Source: Acidobacteriaceae bacterium (GTDB lineage Bacteria; Acidobacteriota; Terriglobia; Terriglobales; Acidobacteriaceae). From it: a DNA stretch of 64,000 bases. Location of the stretch: contig JAPWKE010000003.1 in NCBI GenBank assembly GCA_028283655.1, forward strand, positions 1,860,001 to 1,924,000. Direction: 5' to 3'. Shown piece by piece: positions 1-8,210 of this stretch; the stretch's first letter is position 1, and each line of letters begins with the position of its first letter. The notes beneath the pieces were generated by a model, which was not told where the DNA came from, ran no database searches, and saw only the letters and a list, made by a program, of their open reading frames with translations. The position numbers and the translations under genes are program-made.

Positions 1-274
1 CCTGCTCACGGAAGACATTGACTCCACGCAGGCGACGTGGGTCATAGGCAAGAGTCGTGCCATTCGCTAGTTCAACTGTCAGGAGATTGGCATGGGCATC
101 TACTGCTCGGACGGTAGCGAAACTGCCGCGCTCAATGCCATTTGCCTTGCTACCCGCACCGTATTGGATGACATCGCCGGGAGTGTAGCGAGCGGCCCAG
201 GTGCGATCAGCGCCGGTCATGTCAGAGCGGTGCGCAAGTGTATGCAGGGTTTCTGCACGAGAGCCAAGTAGCCC
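1..274 (-). pseudogene. MobF relaxase-helicase, C-terminal continuation in a shifted frame (partial)
   Basis: The minus strand from about 274 to 1 stays open in the frame that contains the ATG at 220-218. It encodes a segment with SRAETLHTLAHRSDMTGADR and then TWAARYTPGDV, which is the type of sequence that follows the RecD-like helicase core in TrwC/TraI relaxases. The preceding gene reads ...ELKQQG in another frame and then terminates at 217. Restoring one base in the GGG run (plus-strand CCC, 272-274) joins the two frames into ...QQGLLGSRAETL. It is therefore the missing helicase part of the same gene, continuing past the left window edge. A sequencing or assembly indel is an equally good explanation. 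Confidence 0.8.
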
Positions 275-2274
275 TGCTGCTTGAGTTCGTTGCGGACGGC
301 CTCGTTGATCTCCTGACGACTGCGATTGTCGGGCGATACCACGATGGTGTCTGCAGGACGTGCCGCATAATCTTTCGCGATGGCGGCGATACGGTCGCGG
401 CGGTCGGTGACTTCGATGATGCGCCCTTGTTCTCGTAGAAGCCTGATGCCTTCGCGAGTTTCGTTTTTCGAAAGATGCTCAACGGCTTTGAGCAGTTCCG
501 GGTCCTTTTGCCTCAGGATGCGGTCGAGCTGCGAAGTTCGCATACCGGCCTCCTGCATCTGCTGAAAGGGACGGCCTGCATCCACGCCCTGATGCTGCGC
601 GGTGTCTCCGATAACGAGAACGCGATCATTCGCATTCAGCTTTGTGAGGAACGCTCGCATTTGGCGAGTGCTCGCGAGACTGGATTCGTCGAGCATATAA
701 AGATGACGCGAGTCAGCACTTCGGTCGACACTTCTGGCCAAGAAGCTCTGCAACGTGGTGGCTTCGATTCCAGCTTCACGAAGCTGTGCGGCGGCACGCG
801 ATGTTGGCGCGAATCCTTCCACGACGAAACCACTTTTTTCGGCACCTTCACGGATGGAACTGACGACGCTCGTTTTGCCGGTTCCTGCGCGTCCCTGCAA
901 ACCGTGGATACGATCGGTGGAATTGAGAACTTCCTCAATGACACGCTTTTGGGAGTTATTGAGATAGGAGCGGGAGTGCGCTTGATGCTGGGCGGCCTCG
1001 GCCGACATGATCGGCCTCACGGCGTTCCGTCCAGCCTGCACTTGAGCGATGTTGGCGCGTTCCGCAGCGATTGTTTCCGCTGTCGTAAAGCTTTTGCCGG
1101 ATGCGTATTTGTGGCCGTCAACGGGGAGAAAGTCGCCACGTTGTTGCCGAGCCTCAAACTCACCACGGACTTGTGGGTATGTGGTCATCCCCATGCCGCG
1201 ACGGAGCGCATCTCGGAGCAAGACACGCTCGTCCAGGACAGCCTCTCGCTCAAATAAGGATGAACGCGCGTAGGTGACGGCTTCTTTCGCATGGGCTGCC
1301 TGGTCGGGGTTGTGAGATTGGTGTTGGGCACGAACGCGGGCCTCCGCAACAACCCGTTCTGGTTGGTTGCCGTACTCTGCCGCCAGATCCCGATGGGCGG
1401 CGAGGACCTCAGCGGGCGTCAGCGTATGCTTCTTCTCGCGCGTGGAACGGGCCGCGATTTCGGCGGCCTCCGGGCCGGAAACGCCACGCCGTTCCATTTC
1501 TTCTTTGATCTTCTCCCGCCTCTGACTAGAGGCAGTCAGAAATTCGGGTGTATATCCCTTGATCTCAGGTGCCCCGCTCTGTCCGGGCTCGATCTCGTAC
1601 CCCAAGGAACGTAGACGGTACATCAACTCGGACTGGTAGACAGCCGTTACGAAGTTCTGGCTTTCAAAAAATGGTTGTTCCTGTAACGCCCGTGTTTTAC
1701 CGTCCGCGCGCTGGGTGACATTGAAGATGACAGCGTGGGTGTGGAGCTGCGGCGCGGCGTAGCCATCCACGGGCCGCGCGGTGTCATGCTCGAACTTGGC
1801 AGCGAGGAACTTACCCGTCTGCTCGGCAGGCTTATTCCCCCCGAGACGCGCGTGCGTGTACTTTTCCAACTCGTCCAACGCAACGGTGACAGCTTCGCGG
1901 TGTGCCACGCGGATGCGTTCGTCCCCGCCCACCAATGCGGTCAGTGAAACGGATTTCGCCGGGGCGAACATGGCATCCCAACCGGCGCGGTGGGCGACCG
2001 CTTTCGTGGTGGAACCATCAGGATTCTTGTATTCGGTAGCGATGCGATGGCGTACCATCTGCTCGCCGGTTACCGGGTGCTGACCCTCAGTGAGACGCGA
2101 AAACTCCAGCGCAGAAACTTCCGCTGAAACACCCATCGACTCGGCGAGCTTGCCCTGCCACTCGCCCTTCACCGCATCGCCTTCGGCGTAATAGCTCTGC
2201 GTAGGCGAGGTGTAATCGAGTTTGTGATAGTCCTGCGCCTGAGTTGCGTTCAATGGTTTAGAGATATCGAGCAT
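217..2274 (-). CDS. MobF-family conjugative relaxase (TrwC/TraA-like), frameshifted after the helicase Walker motifs
   Basis: The 685-aa product starts with a TrwC relaxase domain (about residues 5-290). Tyrosines Y16 and Y28/Y29 are candidates for the strand-cleaving nucleophile, and the metal-binding histidines lie in FEHD (H163) and LHTHAVIFN (H178, H180). A RecD-like helicase follows, with Walker A GRAGTGKT (461-468) and Walker B YMLDES (D529-E530). The family nicks oriT, stays covalently attached and unwinds the transferred strand. MobF proteins are usually much longer; here translation ends at 217 after a probable single-base deletion near 272, and homologous sequence continues in another frame. 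The start has a GGAGAC ribosome site and lies 2 bp after the coupling-protein stop, so the two are co-transcribed. The truncated protein could still nick DNA but lacks the rest of the helicase. Confidence 0.88.
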   Translation of the reverse strand: MLDISKPLNATQAQDYHKLDYTSPTQSYYAEGDAVKGEWQGKLAESMGVSAEVSALEFSRLTEGQHPVTGEQMVRHRIATEYKNPDGSTTKAVAHRAGWDAMFAPAKSVSLTALVGGDERIRVAHREAVTVALDELEKYTHARLGGNKPAEQTGKFLAAKFEHDTARPVDGYAAPQLHTHAVIFNVTQRADGKTRALQEQPFFESQNFVTAVYQSELMYRLRSLGYEIEPGQSGAPEIKGYTPEFLTASSQRREKIKEEMERRGVSGPEAAEIAARSTREKKHTLTPAEVLAAHRDLAAEYGNQPERVVAEARVRAQHQSHNPDQAAHAKEAVTYARSSLFEREAVLDERVLLRDALRRGMGMTTYPQVRGEFEARQQRGDFLPVDGHKYASGKSFTTAETIAAERANIAQVQAGRNAVRPIMSAEAAQHQAHSRSYLNNSQKRVIEEVLNSTDRIHGLQGRAGTGKTSVVSSIREGAEKSGFVVEGFAPTSRAAAQLREAGIEATTLQSFLARSVDRSADSRHLYMLDESSLASTRQMRAFLTKLNANDRVLVIGDTAQHQGVDAGRPFQQMQEAGMRTSQLDRILRQKDPELLKAVEHLSKNETREGIRLLREQGRIIEVTDRRDRIAAIAKDYAARPADTIVVSPDNRSRQEINEAVRNELKQQGYLALVQKPCIHLRTALT

Positions 2275-2276
2275 GG

Positions 2277-4337
2277 CTAGGTCTCCCGTATCAGAGCTGG
2301 GCCGCGTGCCTGCTCTTCTTCAAGTTCTTCCTGCTGCTCTTCTTCTTGTTCGGCGGTGGACTTCTGTTCTTCGGCTTGCTGCACGGCGGCAGGGGTTGGC
2401 CATGCAATCGGTACGCGCTCTTTATCGTGCGGGCCTTCACTTTCCCCGTTGTCGGACTCCTCCGGTGTTTCTGATTTTGGGGCGGGTGGCGGCGTGATTG
2501 GCTCCAATGTATCGGGATTGAAAGCAAGGCCGCCAGCGGTCTTGCGGGGAAGAAAACCAGAGGTCGGCGTGGGCAGGTCCATGTACTCGAATGCGAACCT
2601 TGCCACACTGTTCCCGAGCTTGAGATAGGCATGACGGTCGTCCAATCCGCTGATCTCCGAGCCCATGACCAGGGGTTCGATCTGGCGTTCGACGGTGAAG
2701 TTGTGCCCCGACCGCGTGCCGTCGAACTTGGTCTCTTTGAGCCGTTCAATCTCAACCTTGCCGATGGCCTCCGATATCCATTCCGCGGCCTTGGGTTCGG
2801 CGGTCTTCATAAAGATTTTCGTAGCAGGTTGGGAAAGCATGACCTCAGCTAGATGGCCGTAGATGACTTCGAGCTGCGCTTTCCCCTGAAAACCAAGTAT
2901 GAGCGGGTTTTTCGACTTCCTGTTTTCAGTAATCGCAGTGTGAAGTTGCGGCAACCGCTGCAGACTTGCCAGCTCGTCGATCACAAACCACACCGGCTTT
3001 TGGCCCGGCTGCGGTGCGCTCAGAAGCCTCATAACGAGCAGGTCAATCCAGAGCGAATGCAGCGGACGGAGCGTATCGCGCTCAGGTGGACGAGAGGTAA
3101 TAAAGATCCATCCCTCGCGCTTCTTCGACCAGGTACGCGCGTTCCACACGGGACGGCTTTCATCCCGCTCCGGAAGCATCCGAAAGCACTTGGCAACGAG
3201 TCCGAGTGATGACAGGACGCCAGCACGTTGCGGTCCGGCTTTCCTATCAATGTAGAACGCCATCTCGGTTCCATCGACCATCTTCATGAGCTGCACATCA
3301 TCCGACATCCACTTGGCGAGCTGGTGCGGCGTAGGCCCCTTTTTCAGCAAGTGGGCGAAGATCTGCGCGGGCGTCTCGTGGAAGAATTCATCGACCTTAT
3401 CTGTCTTGGGAGCATACAAAGAGGTGGCGATGGCGTAGGCTTCGTCATCGGATTCCAGTTCTTGCGCCGGTCCCCAATAGGGGCAACGGGCATCGAGCGG
3501 ATTGAGCACGATGTCCCCCCGCGAGGCGTCATAAAAACGATGGATGTATTCGCAGGCAGGGTCATACACGACGGCCGAATCGCCTCGTCCCCTGATCTGG
3601 CGAAGGCACTGCATGATGAGCTGAGTTTTTCCTACACCGGTGTCGCCCATGAGCTGAAGATGTTGGGCTTCCTTCTGTAAAGGAATCCGCATCATCTTGT
3701 CGGATTCGGTGGTTTTGAACCCAAGTCCGTCACCCTTCTGTGCTTTGTTAAATTCGTTCGGATCGAGCATCCGGGGACCACGCAGGACACGGCCGTATTT
3801 CAGTTCTTTGAACCGGCGAAAGTCCCTTGGAACAGCCCAAACTAGCAACAACACGAGGCAGCAACCGCCCTCAAGAAAGCTGACTCTGAACGTCTGCCAC
3901 GGACTCCTCTGGTCATAGATTGCATCATGCAGCCAGCGATACATAGACGCATCCGCAAGCTTCTCCAAGGTGCCGCGAAATGGAAAACGGTATCCCTGCA
4001 AAGTCGCCAGCTCGGACAGCGAGAACCGCATATGCTTTCCGTTCGGAAGAGTCATGACGCCTTCCGTAAAATCAACCGGCATGGCGGGGCGTGGCTTCGC
4101 GTCGGCTCCGCCCAGGTACACCAGCCGATAGCTCTGGTGAGCATGAAAAGCGCTGCCGACTTCAGCGCGAACATAGTAGGTCAGGTATGCCTTTTGCAGT
4201 GGCGCGAGCTGGAAGGCATAGTGCTCCCATGCGAAGAAGATGGTGAGCAAGAGAGCTCCAGCGATGGAGCAATAGCTCATCAAGGGAACATGCGGCGGCC
4301 AGATGATCGTCTCTTTTCTACCCCATTGTGTAGCCAT
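2277..4337 (-). CDS. Type IV secretion coupling protein (VirD4/TraD/TrwB family)
   Basis: This 686-aa inner-membrane ATPase links the relaxosome to the secretion channel. Hydrophobic segments lie at about residues 20-38 and 155-170, followed by a cytoplasmic ATPase with Walker A GDTGVGKT (231-238) and Walker B FVIDELASL (D454-E455). The C-terminus is a Pro/Glu-rich tail with runs of Glu and Gln (about 630-680), resembling the acidic tails that contact relaxosome proteins in TraD-like proteins. Its start overlaps the end of the upstream ribbon-helix-helix gene by 20 bp, and the relaxase starts 2 bp after its stop, giving a compact DNA-processing operon. Confidence 0.93.
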   Translation of the reverse strand: MATQWGRKETIIWPPHVPLMSYCSIAGALLLTIFFAWEHYAFQLAPLQKAYLTYYVRAEVGSAFHAHQSYRLVYLGGADAKPRPAMPVDFTEGVMTLPNGKHMRFSLSELATLQGYRFPFRGTLEKLADASMYRWLHDAIYDQRSPWQTFRVSFLEGGCCLVLLLVWAVPRDFRRFKELKYGRVLRGPRMLDPNEFNKAQKGDGLGFKTTESDKMMRIPLQKEAQHLQLMGDTGVGKTQLIMQCLRQIRGRGDSAVVYDPACEYIHRFYDASRGDIVLNPLDARCPYWGPAQELESDDEAYAIATSLYAPKTDKVDEFFHETPAQIFAHLLKKGPTPHQLAKWMSDDVQLMKMVDGTEMAFYIDRKAGPQRAGVLSSLGLVAKCFRMLPERDESRPVWNARTWSKKREGWIFITSRPPERDTLRPLHSLWIDLLVMRLLSAPQPGQKPVWFVIDELASLQRLPQLHTAITENRKSKNPLILGFQGKAQLEVIYGHLAEVMLSQPATKIFMKTAEPKAAEWISEAIGKVEIERLKETKFDGTRSGHNFTVERQIEPLVMGSEISGLDDRHAYLKLGNSVARFAFEYMDLPTPTSGFLPRKTAGGLAFNPDTLEPITPPPAPKSETPEESDNGESEGPHDKERVPIAWPTPAAVQQAEEQKSTAEQEEEQQEELEEEQARGPALIRET

Positions 4338-4719
4338 TAGATGACTCCTTTTCTGCTGACTGTGTGTATTGCTGAAGGACTTCCTGCGCGGCTTTATGCT
4401 TCTCTTTGCGAACCATTGTCATCGCCTCGGTTATCCAAGCCGGTGATACTTTTTCACCAAGAGCCAACGGCTTGAGGAGGTTCACCAACAACATGCGCGT
4501 AGCGATGAGTTCGGTGAACAATGCGGTTCGTGTGGTCTTACCGGCAGCATCAAGTAGTACCTCGCGAGACCATTCGCGAGCTGTCATCCCAGCGGCTTGA
4601 GCCGCTTCCTCTATTGCCGCGACCTCATCGCTGGTGAACCGCGTCGCAAAACTCTCGCTACGAGCTGGCCTCGTGCGGTGAGGTGCAAGGCTCGATTGGA
4701 TTGTGGAAGTGCGATTCAT
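4318..4719 (-). CDS. Ribbon-helix-helix relaxosome accessory protein (MobC/TrwA-like)
   Basis: The 133-aa protein has a basic N-terminus and then a strand plus two helices (SFATRFTSDEVAAIEEAAQA, then AREWSREVLLDA), the layout of ribbon-helix-helix DNA-binding domains. The position just before the coupling protein and relaxase, with a 20-bp overlap into the coupling gene, matches the accessory proteins that bind oriT, help the relaxase and repress their own promoter. Three copies of a 16-bp palindrome lie 20-105 bp upstream of the start and are the natural candidate binding sites. A simple autoregulator with no role in nicking is the alternative. Confidence 0.75.
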   Translation of the reverse strand: MNRTSTIQSSLAPHRTRPARSESFATRFTSDEVAAIEEAAQAAGMTAREWSREVLLDAAGKTTRTALFTELIATRMLLVNLLKPLALGEKVSPAWITEAMTMVRKEKHKAAQEVLQQYTQSAEKESSNGYTMG

Positions 4720-4738
4720 TCTTGCCTCCTACGAGAGC

Positions 4739-4824
4739 GGTCCCATTTGCAACCGAGATGGTTCCAATTGGAACCGTTGCTCTCATAACTCTTGTCTTTT
4801 CTGCATGGTTCCAAACGGAACCAT
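4739..4824. promoter_or_regulatory. Three-copy palindromic operator, possible oriT/mob promoter control region
   Basis: Three related sites occur upstream of the mob operon: 4739-4754 (13 of 16 matches), 4760-4775 (GGTTCCAATTGGAACC, a perfect palindrome) and 4807-4822 (GGTTCCAAACGGAACC). The third site extends to 20 bp as ATGGTTCC-AAAC-GGAACCAT at 4805-4824. An outer inverted repeat GAGAGC (4733-4738)/GCTCTC (4779-4784) encloses the first two. Repeated palindromes beside a relaxosome gene are typical of operators for RHH proteins and of oriT regions. The nic site cannot be identified from sequence alone. Confidence 0.7.
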
Positions 4825-4919
4825 TTGTCCCTCGAAACACGCCCATCCGAGGGATGGAGTGTCAATCTTCTTCCGGTGCGCAGCACCGTTGTGGCTTTGC
4901 CACAGATATTGCAGCGGGA

Positions 4920-5246
4920 TCATGCCTTCGATCCCGCCACGATTGCTGGCCCTTGGGCCGACGATGATGCCGAGGCAGCAGGCTTCTTTTTGGCCTGCTC
5001 CGAGGCGTCATTTGCAGCGCCACGACGCACGCGAAGCGTTGGCGTGATGCGCTGTGCATCCGGCGTCTTCAGAAAGTCCTGGAACTCGCGGTCTTTGCCG
5101 AAGACATAGGTAAGCGCCTGCTCAACGACATCGTCGGCAGAGGCGCGGATGAAAGAGGCATACTGATCGACCTGCGTAGCAGTCGAATCTGTGAGCCTAA
5201 TGGAAGCGTTGAGATGACGGGTCTGGGTGACTTCGAGTAGGGGCAT
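4920..5246 (-). CDS. Small ribbon-helix-helix-like DNA-binding protein
   Basis: I place the start at 5246 (MPLLEV), which has an AAAAGGAGA ribosome site; an upstream extension in the same frame would overlap the primase and is rejected. The 108-aa product has a strand followed by two helices (HLNASIRLTDSTATQVDQYA, then SADDVVEQALTYVF), which resembles an RHH fold, and then an Ala/Ser/Lys-rich unstructured tail. It lies 25 bp after the primase gene and just before the mob operator region, so it may also bind there. The function is inferred from fold and context only; I do not recognise a named family. Confidence 0.65.
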   Translation of the reverse strand: MPLLEVTQTRHLNASIRLTDSTATQVDQYASFIRASADDVVEQALTYVFGKDREFQDFLKTPDAQRITPTLRVRRGAANDASEQAKKKPAASASSSAQGPAIVAGSKA

Positions 5247-5271
5247 TTTGGGTCTCCTTTTGGTGTTGGAA

Positions 5272-6219
5272 TCAGGCGATCTTTCTACGCGCGACCATCC
5301 GCTCGGCGGTGGCCGCAATCTCCCGCGCACGAGCGCAGCAAAGTGCAGCGGGAAGTTCTGCATCACGGCGAACTTTCAGCATCGTGATGACATCCTCGAC
5401 AGGCACGCCTTCGAGCAACCATTGGCGAGCGGAAGCGATGTCAATCGTCCGCTGTGCGTAGTACAGCGGGTTCGGTTTGTCCGAGCGGCGCGAAGCCAGC
5501 TCGTGCGTTAGCTTGCCGGCATCTTTGCCCTGGGCGAGCTGAAAGCAAGCCCACGCCCAATCCTGTTCGGAATGCGTGTCCTTGTGACCGGAGGAAAGCC
5601 GTGCGTTCCCGCGGAGCGGGAGCACGGCAAATGCCGGAGCATCCGGCAACCGAAAGTCCGGAGGACGGTAGGTTGCATCGGATGGGTATTCGACCGTCAC
5701 GCAGTGAGCGGGAGAATACTTGCAATTCAGGAAACCGGGGATGCGAAGCACCCGGTTGCAGTCGGTGCAAGCGGGATCGTCGCCGAAGGCGAACGCGAGC
5801 CGCTTGAGGGTTTCTTCCTGCTGCGCAAAGTCGAAGCCTTCAACGCGCCAGAGGAGTTGGTATTTGCCGGGCGATGTGGATAGGATGGCGCCCGGAACGG
5901 GCAGGCCATCCGATGCCCGTAGCGCAGCGAGACGGGCATCGCCGTCCTCATCGATGTCGAGGTACAGATGCCGGACAGAAGCGATGCACTCCTTCGTGCG
6001 CTTGCGGCTGCCAGAGCGAAGCGGATTGGCAGCCACATAGATGTTTGCACCGTGGTGATTCTGATGCGCGAGCCAGCCGAGGTAACGAGGCGCGAGCGCT
6101 TGTTCGAGCGTGACCACACGCTGCTGCGTCTTCGCTGGGCTCTCCGTGCGAAGCAGGAGAGCAACTGTCGAGTCAGGAGCGAAGCTCCGAGCGAGAAAGT
6201 CTTTTGCTGTTTCATTCAT
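5272..6219 (-). CDS. RepB-type DNA primase, plasmid/ICE replication
   Basis: The 315-aa protein resembles RepB-like primase domains of plasmids and conjugative elements. Features include a conserved N-terminal block, acidic residues in HLYLDIDEDGD suited to metal binding, the segment STSPGKYQLLWRVEG, and the RVLRIPGFLNCKY motif common to this group. It would prime complementary-strand synthesis after transfer or during autonomous replication of the excised circle. The start has an AGGTGA ribosome site. It follows ssb with a 103-bp gap that contains a hairpin, and precedes the small RHH-like gene by 25 bp. Confidence 0.75.
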   Translation of the reverse strand: MNETAKDFLARSFAPDSTVALLLRTESPAKTQQRVVTLEQALAPRYLGWLAHQNHHGANIYVAANPLRSGSRKRTKECIASVRHLYLDIDEDGDARLAALRASDGLPVPGAILSTSPGKYQLLWRVEGFDFAQQEETLKRLAFAFGDDPACTDCNRVLRIPGFLNCKYSPAHCVTVEYPSDATYRPPDFRLPDAPAFAVLPLRGNARLSSGHKDTHSEQDWAWACFQLAQGKDAGKLTHELASRRSDKPNPLYYAQRTIDIASARQWLLEGVPVEDVITMLKVRRDAELPAALCCARAREIAATAERMVARRKIA

Positions 6220-6279
6220 CGAATCACCTCGATTTGCTTCTCATTGCGAGCGCGATGTTACGGGTTTTAGCAGCCGAAG

Positions 6280-6302
6280 AAGTCCGGCTCGATGCCGGAC
6301 TT
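6280..6302. repeat. Hairpin between ssb and primase genes
   Basis: AAGTCCGGC (6280-6288) pairs with GCCGGACTT (6294-6302) around a 5-nt loop. It lies between two minus-strand genes and has no U-rich tail on the minus strand, so it may stabilise or attenuate the ssb transcript rather than terminate it. Confidence 0.5.
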
Positions 6303-6322
6303 CCCGGTCAGAAGAAAGGGGC

Positions 6323-6697
6323 CTATGCGGCCTCCTCCTCGGTGAGTTCTTCATCGTCTTCCACGGCCGCTTTGGCGGCGCGGTCCAACTTGAGGATCGA
6401 GCTCACCCGAACTTCCCAAACCGTCTGCTCCGAGTCGGTCTTGCTGCTGGTGAACTTGCGGCTGCGGTACTCGCCCTCGACCATGATGTGAGCGCCCTTC
6501 TGAAGCTTGGCGGCGAACTCACCGAGCTTGCCGAAGACGACGCAACGGTGCCAGTCGGTGTGCTCGATGTACTTGCCGTCCTTCTTGTAAGAGGACTTGG
6601 TTGCGAGGGAAAGAACGGTGAGGCTGCGGTCGTTGTTGGTGCGAACTTCTGCGTCGCTGCCGAGGAAGCCGATGAGGGTGACTTTGTTGGTGTACAT
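6323..6697 (-). CDS. ssb: Single-stranded DNA-binding protein
   Basis: The 124-aa product has an OB-fold SSB sequence: MYTNKVTLIGFLGSDAEVR, then LSLATKSSYKK, TDWHRCVVFGKLGEFA, KGAHIMVEGEYRSRKF. It ends in an acidic tail (EDDEELTEEEAA) without the classical DDDIPF tip of chromosomal SSBs, as is common for element-encoded copies. It would coat single-stranded DNA entering or leaving by conjugation. I chose the start at 6697, preceded by GGAGAT; a longer in-frame extension upstream is low-complexity and Arg-rich and is not credible. The primase gene follows. Confidence 0.93.
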   Translation of the reverse strand: MYTNKVTLIGFLGSDAEVRTNNDRSLTVLSLATKSSYKKDGKYIEHTDWHRCVVFGKLGEFAAKLQKGAHIMVEGEYRSRKFTSSKTDSEQTVWEVRVSSILKLDRAAKAAVEDDEELTEEEAA

Positions 6698-7241
6698 GGT
6701 GGTGATCTCCGTTTCGTGTGTAATCCCGTTAGCTGCTCGGGTCACCCTTCGCGAAGCGAGCGAGTGGGCCCGGCTCCCAAGTGCCAAGGAGTGCTTTCTT
6801 GGCGGGGCCCGGGAAAAGTTTGAGCGGCGTTCTTTGCCGCGGCTTTCAAACTTTTTCTGGGAGGAACCGAGACCCCGCAGGGGCGACGCAGTCGAAGCAG
6901 AACGACGCCGAGCCGCAGGGCGCCGGTTTGGCCCCGAAGCGTGAACCCGAGCAGAGGACGGGATACGGGACGGAAGGAACCCAAATGAGCACAAGTCACC
7001 CAATCGATTCCTGCGACGGAAAGCTCCGCCAACCGCAGCCCTATGTCTCCTCGCAACTGCCTCCGATACCGACGGCATCGAGCACACGAACGAGTGCTGC
7101 CACCGCTGCCCGTTGCAAGCCGGGATCGCCACGCGGGGCGCGTTCAGGGACGAGTTGGGCTGTGCAGCTATATGAGCCGCATGAAAGACCATCGGAGTGA
7201 CCTCGGTTCGGGTTGGAATTCTCTAGTGGAAAGCCTGCGCG
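6698..7241. other. 544-bp gene-free, GC-rich structured region upstream of ssb
   Basis: No convincing gene is visible on either strand between virB11 and ssb; the open frames are Arg/Pro/Ser-rich shadows. The region contains several inverted repeats: CTTCGCGAAG near 6748, GCCAAG/CTTGGC near 6783-6802 and the long stem at 6814-6855. Such a stretch beside ssb and a primase could hold the promoter, an origin for replication or complementary-strand priming, or a small RNA. Confidence 0.6.
6814..6855. repeat. Long two-tier inverted repeat
   Basis: AAAAGTTTGA (6814-6823) pairs with TCAAACTTTT (6846-6855), and inside it GCGGC (6824-6828) pairs with GCCGC (6836-6840) around a 7-nt loop. Five unpaired bases bulge on one side. 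The run of T after it on the plus strand would also suit a terminator, but no plus-strand gene precedes it. Confidence 0.7.
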
Positions 7242-8210
7242 TCAGGCGTCGGAAGCACGATAGACCTCCTCCGTCTGGAAGCATTGCTCCGCGTGACTGT
7301 AACCGGAGACCGTAATCAGCTCCCGGACGCGGCGGCGGCCCGTGATATCGCGCTCGCAATGCAACACAAAGTCCACGGCTTTGCCGGTCTGCGACCGGAC
7401 AAAAGCCTGGTCCAAATTCGTTCTTGCACTCAGGGCCATGTCGGCCAGCCTGTCGAGGGCATCCACGGCGGAATCCGCGTGCAATGTCGAGAGCGTTCCG
7501 CCATGCCCAGTATTCATGGCCTGCAGCAAGTCATAGCCGCACTCGTCGCGGATTTCGCCCATGATGATGCGGTCTGGGCGGTGGCGGAGAGCTGCCGCCA
7601 CCAACTGGCTCGGCGTGATGGCAACCTGCCCGGGAATGGCGGCGACGGCCTCCCATCGCACGGCATTCGGATGGGCGATCTTTAGCTCGGCTGGTTGCTC
7701 GATCACGACCAGCCGTTCCTGAAGCGGAACGTGGTCAAGAAGAGCCTTCATGAGCGTCGACTTGCCACTGCCCGTTCCACCGCTGATGATGCCGTTCTTG
7801 CGCTTCGTAATGAGGTCTACAGCGGCGTCGCGAACGTGGGCTGGAAGTCCACCGGACGCGACCAGCTCGTCGGAGGTATACCAGCGGTTGAATTTGCGCA
7901 CCGTGAGCGTCGGGCCATTGATCGAAGAGGGAGACCCGACGACAGCCACACGCGAGCCGTCAGGCAAACGCGTGTTCAGGATGGGATTTTGGCTGGTCAG
8001 ATCCTGTCCAAGGATGCGAGCGACGCGCTCAATGGCCGCCTGCAGGCGGTCATTGGTGTATGGCGCGGATAGCGGGATATGCTGCACAACGCCGTTCCGA
8101 TCGGCGTAGACGCCGGTCGTCCCGTTGATCATCAAATCCGAGATCGACGGGTCCTGAAGGAGCGCACGCAGTTCCTCCGGAAAGAACGGCAAGATGAGCT
8201 GGAAGCTCAT
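7242..8210 (-). CDS. virB11: VirB11/TrbB-like secretion ATPase
   Basis: The 322-aa protein is a hexameric traffic ATPase of the VirB11/TrbB/CpaF type that powers pilus biogenesis and substrate transfer at the cytoplasmic face. It shows Walker A GGTGSGKS (144-151), the Asp box VVIEQPAEL, the MGEIRDECGYDLL motif and the His box NTGHGGTLSTLHADS. Its first codons overlap the end of virB8 by 4 bp (translational coupling). A 544-bp gene-free stretch follows before ssb, so it is probably the last gene of the secretion operon. Confidence 0.95.
   Translation of the reverse strand: MSFQLILPFFPEELRALLQDPSISDLMINGTTGVYADRNGVVQHIPLSAPYTNDRLQAAIERVARILGQDLTSQNPILNTRLPDGSRVAVVGSPSSINGPTLTVRKFNRWYTSDELVASGGLPAHVRDAAVDLITKRKNGIISGGTGSGKSTLMKALLDHVPLQERLVVIEQPAELKIAHPNAVRWEAVAAIPGQVAITPSQLVAAALRHRPDRIIMGEIRDECGYDLLQAMNTGHGGTLSTLHADSAVDALDRLADMALSARTNLDQAFVRSQTGKAVDFVLHCERDITGRRRVRELITVSGYSHAEQCFQTEEVYRASDA

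Noticed and set aside
4120..4145. Third copy of the LysR palindrome inside the coupling-protein gene
   Set aside because: Only the first 8 bases (GATAGCTC) match; there is no T-N11-A symmetry and no 24-bp block, so it is chance similarity in coding sequence.
6698..7192. N-terminal extension of the ssb reading frame
   Set aside because: The extension is Arg/Ser-rich without motifs, and the internal ATG at 6697 gives a standard SSB with a ribosome site.
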